Shown here in pieces: positions 59,987 through 64,000 of a stretch of DNA of 64,000 nt. The stretch is from Streptomyces sp. NBC_01244 (GTDB taxonomy: Bacteria; Actinomycetota; Actinomycetes; Streptomycetales; Streptomycetaceae): assembly GCF_035987325.1 (NCBI RefSeq), contig NZ_CP108488.1, positions 7,440,001-7,504,000 of the forward strand, in the 5' to 3' direction. The position numbers and the translations under genes were made by a program. A model generated the notes under the pieces. That model was not told where the DNA came from, searched no databases, and saw nothing but the letters and a program-made list of their open reading frames with translations. Within the stretch, counting starts at the first letter, position 1; every line of letters starts with the position of its first letter.

Positions 59987-61300
59987 TCAGGGAATCATGC
60001 CGGTCCCGGCCGGACCCAACCGGGCGCTGATCACCGCCGGCGCCGTGGAGTGCGGCAGCAGCGCGGCCGGGTCCGCGGGGCGGATCAGCTCCACCTCCAC
60101 GTCCTGCGCGAAGCGGTACGGACGGTGGGCGAGCACGCCACCGAGGTTGCGGCGCACCCGGGAGATCTCCGCGCGGACCGTCACCGTGCGGGTCGGGTCC
60201 CCGAACAGCTCCTGCGAGAGTTCCGCCGCCGAGCGCCCCCGGGGGGACTCCGCCAGCAGGAACAGCAGCTCCGCGTGGCGCGGGCTCAGATCCTGCGACC
60301 AGCTGCCCGCGGCCCCGTAGACGGTGGCGCGCCAGGCCCCGGGCCGGCTGAGGTCGAGGACGACGCGGGCGGCCGCCCCGGCGCCGGTACGGGCCTCCGT
60401 GACGTTCACCAGCCAGCCGCCCGGCAGCGGCTCCACCAGGCAGTCGCCGAGCTGCGGCACCCACACCCGGCCGGGCCCGAAGGACTTCGGCAGCGGGATC
60501 CGCTCGACCGGTGCGAGCCCCGTGACGGCCGCCGTCCACCCGTTGCCGTCCACCGCCAGCGCCCGCCCCGGCACCCGGGCCAGCACCGGGGCCGCCACCG
60601 ACCGCAGCCGTTCCAGCGACTCCAGGTGCCGTACCCGCAGCTCCCGCTCCGCGAGCCGGGCCACCGAGCTCACCCACGCCAGGGTCGCCGGGTGCATGGT
60701 GGCCAGCGGCCCGCTGACGTCGAGGACCCCGAGCAGCGAGCCGTCGCGGGGGTCCCGTACAGGGGCTCCGGCGCAGGTCCAGTCGTGGTGGCTGGAGACG
60801 AAGTGCTCCGCCGAGAACACCTGGACCGGTCTGCGGGTCACCAGGGCGGTGCCGACCCCGTTGGTGCCGACCACCGACTCGTCCCAGTCGGCGCCCACCC
60901 CGAAGCCGAGCCGGTCCGCGTTGCGCAGGATCGAGGAGTGGCCCTCCCGCCACAGCAGCCGCCCGTCGGCGTCGGCGACGACCATGATGTGCAGGGCCTC
61001 GTCCAGCGAGGGCAGCAGCCCCTCGCGCAGGACGGGCAGCAAGTCCCGTAGCGGAGAGGTCTGGCGCCGCTCCTCGGTCTCGGCGAAGGACAGCATCCGC
61101 GAACGGCTGTCGCGGTCCGGGTGGACCCCGCCCGCCATCATCCGGCGCCAGGACTCGGCGATCTCCGGGCGCGGCGCGGCCGGCGGCCGGTCCCCGGCCA
61201 GCGCGGCCGCCCGTACTCCCTTGAGCAGACGCGCGGCCTCCCGCGCGTCCATGGCCGAGATGCGTGCCGCATCGACCGCGCTGCCTGTGGTGTGGGCCAC
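59987..61300 (-). CDS. GAF-domain transcriptional regulator
   Basis: The 437-aa regulator has an N-terminal helical region (ARLLKGVRAAALAGD, then PEIAESWRRMMAGGVHPD), a GAF domain (about 95-225) with LGFGVGADWDESVVGTNG, TALVTRRPVQVFSAEHFV and DPRDGSLLGVLDVSGP, and a C-terminal winged-helix output part (LSPRHAELLFLLAESPRGRS, RAEISRVRRNLGG). The layout matches AcoR-like activators lacking the sigma-54 AAA module, common in Streptomyces. The GTG at 61300 has GGGGAGG 5 bases upstream. A doubled TTGCAAC site lies about 115 bases upstream. The ligand and targets are unknown. Confidence 0.88.
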   Translation of the reverse strand: MAHTTGSAVDAARISAMDAREAARLLKGVRAAALAGDRPPAAPRPEIAESWRRMMAGGVHPDRDSRSRMLSFAETEERRQTSPLRDLLPVLREGLLPSLDEALHIMVVADADGRLLWREGHSSILRNADRLGFGVGADWDESVVGTNGVGTALVTRRPVQVFSAEHFVSSHHDWTCAGAPVRDPRDGSLLGVLDVSGPLATMHPATLAWVSSVARLAERELRVRHLESLERLRSVAAPVLARVPGRALAVDGNGWTAAVTGLAPVERIPLPKSFGPGRVWVPQLGDCLVEPLPGGWLVNVTEARTGAGAAARVVLDLSRPGAWRATVYGAAGSWSQDLSPRHAELLFLLAESPRGRSAAELSQELFGDPTRTVTVRAEISRVRRNLGGVLAHRPYRFAQDVEVELIRPADPAALLPHSTAPAVISARLGPAGTGMIP

Positions 61301-61413
61301 CGGAACCTCCCCGTGCGAACAGATGTGCGACGGTTCCCGCCCGGTGGGGCGTCCGGTACGCACCCCTTCCAGGGGCGGACCGGTACGCCCGGAGGGCGGT
61401 TCCGAGTCAAAGG

Positions 61414-61430
61414 TTGCAACGTCTTGCAAC
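61414..61430. promoter_or_regulatory. Doubled TTGCAAC motif
   Basis: TTGCAAC-GTC-TTGCAAC has two 7-base repeats, each with the internal palindrome TTGCAA, about 115 bases upstream of the GAF regulator start. It resembles a two-dimer operator or enhancer-type site for that regulator; unproven. Confidence 0.5.
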
Positions 61431-61591
61431 TCTCGCCAAGTCCCGGTCGGCCGATCGAAACTGTGCGGACGTCGCCGAGCGGCGTGACAGCTCCTTCCTC
61501 GGGGCTTCTCGGATCAGGGGTGGTGCCGAGTCGGCGCGGCGCCATCCCTGTTCCAGGTCAACGGGCCCGGATGTCGCCGGGCGGTTCTGTT

Positions 61592-61640
61592 CGGAAGGTT
61601 GGGGCCTTCCCGCAGACGGCGAGCGGAGGGTTGGGGCCCT
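61592..61640 (-). terminator. Two hairpins with identical loops after the acyl-CoA dehydrogenase
   Basis: GGAAGG-TTGGGG-CCTTCC (61592-61609) and GAGGG-TTGGGG-CCCTC (61625-61640) lie just beyond the stop of the dehydrogenase gene at 61644. They may terminate or protect its transcript; no T-tract follows. Confidence 0.45.
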
Positions 61641-61643
61641 CTC

Positions 61644-63299
61644 TCAGCCCGCGATCCGGGCCCGTTCCACCACGGATCCCAGATCCAGACTGTGCGGCAG
61701 CGTGCCGAAGGCCGCGCCCCAGTCCCCGCCCAGGCGCGAGGCGCAGAAGGCGTCGGCGACCTCCGGCGGGGCCCAGCGCACCAGCAGGGATCCCTGGAGC
61801 ACCAAGGCCATCCGCTCCACGACCCGCCGGGCCCGCGCCTCGATGCCCTCCAGGTCCGCGAGCTCGGTCAGCAGGTTCTTGATGGCCGAATCCAGCCGGT
61901 GGTCGGCGCCGCGCGCCAGACCGACCTCCTGGAGGAAGGCGTTCAGCGCCTGCGGCTCGCGCTGCAGGGCGCGCAGCACGTCGAGGGCCTGGACGTTGCC
62001 CGATCCCTCCCAGATGGAGTTCAGCGGGGACTCGCGCAGCAGCCGGGGCAGCCCGGACTCCTCGACGTAGCCGTTTCCGCCCAGACACTCCAGGGCCTCC
62101 GCGACCATCGGCGTACAGCGCTTGGTCACCCAGTACTTCGCGGCGGGCACCGCGATGCGCAGGAAGGCCCGCTCCTGCTCGTTGCCCGTGCTCTGGACGG
62201 CGTCGTACGCGGCCGCGAGGCGGAGCGTGAGAGTGGTGGCGGCCTCGGACTCCAGGGCGAGGTCGGCGAGGACGTTGCGCATCAGAGGCTGGTCGATGAG
62301 CGGTGCTCCGAAAGCAGAGCGGTGCTCCGTATGGTGAGCGGCCTGCGTCAGGGCCTGCCGCATCAGCGAGGCCGAACCGATCACGCAGTCCAGCCGGGTC
62401 GCCGCGACCATCTCGATGATGGTCCGCACCCCCCGGCCCTCCTCACCCACCCGCCGCGCCCACGTCCCGTCGAACTCCACCTCGCTCGACGCGTTCGACC
62501 GGTTGCCCAGCTTGTCCTTAAGCCGCTGGATCGCGAAGACGTTGCGCGTCCCGTCCGGCAGCACCCGCGGCACCAGGAAACAGGTCAACCCGCCCGGCGC
62601 CTGCGCCAGTACCAGGAACCCGTCGCACATCGGAGCCGAGCAGAACCACTTGTGCCCGGTCAGCAGGTACTCGCCGGAGGCGTCCAGCGGCACCGCCGCC
62701 GTCGTGTTCGCCCGGACGTCGCTCCCGCCCTGCTTCTCCGTCATGCCCATCCCGAAGAGCACCCCGGCCTTCTGCCCGGCCGGCCGCAGCCCCTCCTCGT
62801 ACACGTGCGAGGTCAGCCGCGGCTCCCATTCGGCCGCCAGCTCCGGATCGGTCCGCAGCGCCGGTACCGCCGCGTGCGTCATCGAGACCGGGCAACCGTG
62901 CCCCGCCTCCGCCTGCGACCACACGAAGAACCCGGCCGCCCGCCGCAGATGCCCCGCGGGCCGCCCCCACGCGTCGGTGAGCCCGGCGCCCACGGCGTGC
63001 CCGAGCAGCCGGTGCCACGAGGGATGGAACTCCACCTCGTCGATCCGATGGCCGTACCGGTCGTGCGTCCGCAGCTTCGGCGGGTTCTCGTTCGCCTGCG
63101 TCCCCCAGTCCTGTGCCTGCCGGGACCCCGCCGCGCGCCCGAGACCCGTGAGCTCTTCCTTTACCTCCGCGGCGAGTTCGGGCGCGGAGTCCGCGAGGTG
63201 CCGCTCGACCCCCTCGCTGAGGACCCGGTCGCTGCCGTAGACGTCGTGGCCCACGAGGGGCGGGGCCTGATTGCTGACTGTGTGGGTGGTGGCTGCCAT
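61644..63299 (-). CDS. aidB: Acyl-CoA dehydrogenase, AidB type
   Basis: The 551-aa flavoenzyme resembles AidB, the DNA-alkylation-response dehydrogenase. GMGMTEKQGGSDVRANTT (about 200-217) is the FAD-binding segment, GHKWFCSAPMCDGFLVLAQ follows, and NRSNASSEVEFDG and ESPLNSIWEGSGNV are AidB-like, the last including the usual Glu region. AidB-type enzymes have weak isovaleryl-CoA activity and bind DNA in Escherichia coli; whether this one does is not shown. The ATG at 63299 starts 17 bases from the divergent YihY gene, so promoters must lie inside coding sequence or overlap. Confidence 0.9.
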   Translation of the reverse strand: MAATTHTVSNQAPPLVGHDVYGSDRVLSEGVERHLADSAPELAAEVKEELTGLGRAAGSRQAQDWGTQANENPPKLRTHDRYGHRIDEVEFHPSWHRLLGHAVGAGLTDAWGRPAGHLRRAAGFFVWSQAEAGHGCPVSMTHAAVPALRTDPELAAEWEPRLTSHVYEEGLRPAGQKAGVLFGMGMTEKQGGSDVRANTTAAVPLDASGEYLLTGHKWFCSAPMCDGFLVLAQAPGGLTCFLVPRVLPDGTRNVFAIQRLKDKLGNRSNASSEVEFDGTWARRVGEEGRGVRTIIEMVAATRLDCVIGSASLMRQALTQAAHHTEHRSAFGAPLIDQPLMRNVLADLALESEAATTLTLRLAAAYDAVQSTGNEQERAFLRIAVPAAKYWVTKRCTPMVAEALECLGGNGYVEESGLPRLLRESPLNSIWEGSGNVQALDVLRALQREPQALNAFLQEVGLARGADHRLDSAIKNLLTELADLEGIEARARRVVERMALVLQGSLLVRWAPPEVADAFCASRLGGDWGAAFGTLPHSLDLGSVVERARIAG

Positions 63300-63316
63300 G
63301 CCGATACCGTAAGGAC

Positions 63317-64000
63317 GTGCAGCACGCGAAAGAAACACCCGAGCGGATTCCGGGACGTCTCCACCGGGCCCGCGCCCTCTACCGCAACGTCTCCAAGCGC
63401 AAGATGGCGTGGCTGCTGCTCAAAGACACCGTGAACTCGTGCATCGAGTACCGGATCCTCGGACTCGCCGCCGAGGCCGCCTTCTTCACCCTGCTCTCGC
63501 TGCCCCCGCTCTTCCTGGGCCTGCTGGGTCTGCTCGGCTACGTGGACGGCTGGTCGGGCGGAACGACCGTCGCCAGCATCGAGGAGAACATCCTGGGGGC
63601 GGTCGGCACCGTCCTCTCCGACCGGGGCGTCAACGACATCGCCAAACCGATGCTCGACGACGTCACCGGCAGGGGCCGGCCCGACCTCATCTCCCTCGGG
63701 TTCGCCTTCGCCCTCTGGTCGGGCTCGCGCGCCGTCAACGTCTTCATCGACACCATCACCGTCATGTACGGGCTCGACGGACAGCGCGGCATCGTCAAGA
63801 CCCGGCTGCTCGCCTTCGTCCTCTACATCGCCGCCCTGCTGATCGGCGCCATCGTGCTGCCGCTGATGGTGGTCGGCCCGGACGCGGTGGTGCGGCTGGT
63901 GCCCTGGAGCACGGAGGTGATCGCGGTCATGTACTGGCCCGTCGTCACGCTGCTCTCCATCGCCTTCCTGACCACGCTCTACCACGTCTCCGTCCCGGTC
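63317..64000 (+). CDS. YihY/BrkB-family membrane protein, N-terminal part (partial at window edge)
   Basis: The frame from GTG 63317 stays open to the window end (228 codons). It has a basic N terminus (RLHRARALYRNVSKRKMAW), then hydrophobic segments beginning AAEAAFFTLLSLPPLFLGLL, the conserved first segment of the YihY family, and further ones near residues 150-215. Members are polytopic envelope proteins of uncertain function. An AAGGA lies directly before the start, which makes the spacing short; a downstream start is possible. It shares a 17-base divergent gap with the AidB-like gene. A more divergent family member is in the OleA/C/D-like operon. Confidence 0.85.
   Translation, partial: MQHAKETPERIPGRLHRARALYRNVSKRKMAWLLLKDTVNSCIEYRILGLAAEAAFFTLLSLPPLFLGLLGLLGYVDGWSGGTTVASIEENILGAVGTVLSDRGVNDIAKPMLDDVTGRGRPDLISLGFAFALWSGSRAVNVFIDTITVMYGLDGQRGIVKTRLLAFVLYIAALLIGAIVLPLMVVGPDAVVRLVPWSTEVIAVMYWPVVTLLSIAFLTTLYHVSVPV

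Larger units (their letters stand above)
61301..61643. promoter_or_regulatory. Upstream region of the GAF regulator and 3' region of the dehydrogenase
   Basis: The 343-base gap contains TTGCAAC twice (61414-61420 and 61424-61430) and two hairpins with the same TTGGGG loop (61592-61609 and 61625-61640). Frames open here have no supporting features. Confidence 0.55.

Overview
The window is 64 kb of very GC-rich, densely coded DNA from an actinomycete chromosome, almost certainly Streptomyces. Signs of this are GTG and TTG starts, start/stop overlaps between consecutive genes, an NB-ARC/TPR regulator beside a DUF6879 gene, a SAV2148-type HEPN protein, the GlgX-TreY-TreZ trehalose route, and an actinobacterial sulfur-assimilation cluster with a short upstream leader ORF. 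It opens inside murC and closes inside a YihY-type membrane protein gene.

Layout. 1-1217: end of murC, then msrB. 1345-6900: an accessory block of three minus-strand genes: a large two-HKD phospholipase-D-like protein translationally coupled to a protein of unknown family, and an unrelated membrane/coiled-coil protein. A lone 28-bp fragment of a tRNA 3' half lies between them, which suggests an old integration site. 7021-14295: a seven-gene minus-strand operon in which every junction is a start/stop overlap: ketosynthase III (OleA-like), GT2, AMP ligase (OleC-like), YihY membrane protein, second GT2, cytochrome P450, extended SDR (OleD-like). It has three of the four Ole functions (no OleB) plus two glycosyltransferases and a P450, and is the best candidate here for an undescribed pathway (beta-lactone, beta-hydroxy acid or glycosylated long-chain product). 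14665-16728: Tat-exported phospholipase C. 16811-22297: NB-ARC/TPR regulator operon with DUF6879, a small partner, a GNAT and a WD40 remnant, plus a divergent small protein sharing a short signature with the NB-ARC protein.

22443-33902: housekeeping and accessory enzymes: alpha/beta hydrolase, membrane esterase, tRNA-His with a strong terminator, DUF418-like membrane protein, M24 aminopeptidase, methyltransferase, treZ, DUF1707-FHA protein, a decayed IS200/IS605-type tnpB element, GNAT, M14 peptidase. 34219-40017: treY, an MFS transporter and glgX/treX; with treZ these convert glycogen-type glucan to trehalose. 40373-49268: HEPN protein, DEDD exonuclease, TetR/DUF2867 pair with two palindromic operators, an unknown gene, aminoglycoside-phosphotransferase-like kinase, MGT-type macrolide glycosyltransferase, DUF1697, aldo/keto reductase and ketopantoate reductase.

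49518-59151: sulfur assimilation on the minus strand. From promoter to end the order is leader peptide, sulfite reductase, a 59-aa zinc-ribbon gene, cysH, cysC, cysD, cysN, ssuA, ssuB, ssuC and sirohydrochlorin chelatase. The cluster takes up sulfonates, activates and reduces sulfate, and supplies siroheme precursor for the reductase. 59418-64000: GNAT, GAF-domain regulator, AidB-like acyl-CoA dehydrogenase, and the start of a second YihY-family protein.

Four intergenic regions (about 25918, 34033, 49289 and 59288) carry related copies of a palindromic intergenic repeat built around the core CTCAAACGCCGG. Coordinates and starts were read by eye; family names come from recognised motifs, not from a database search.
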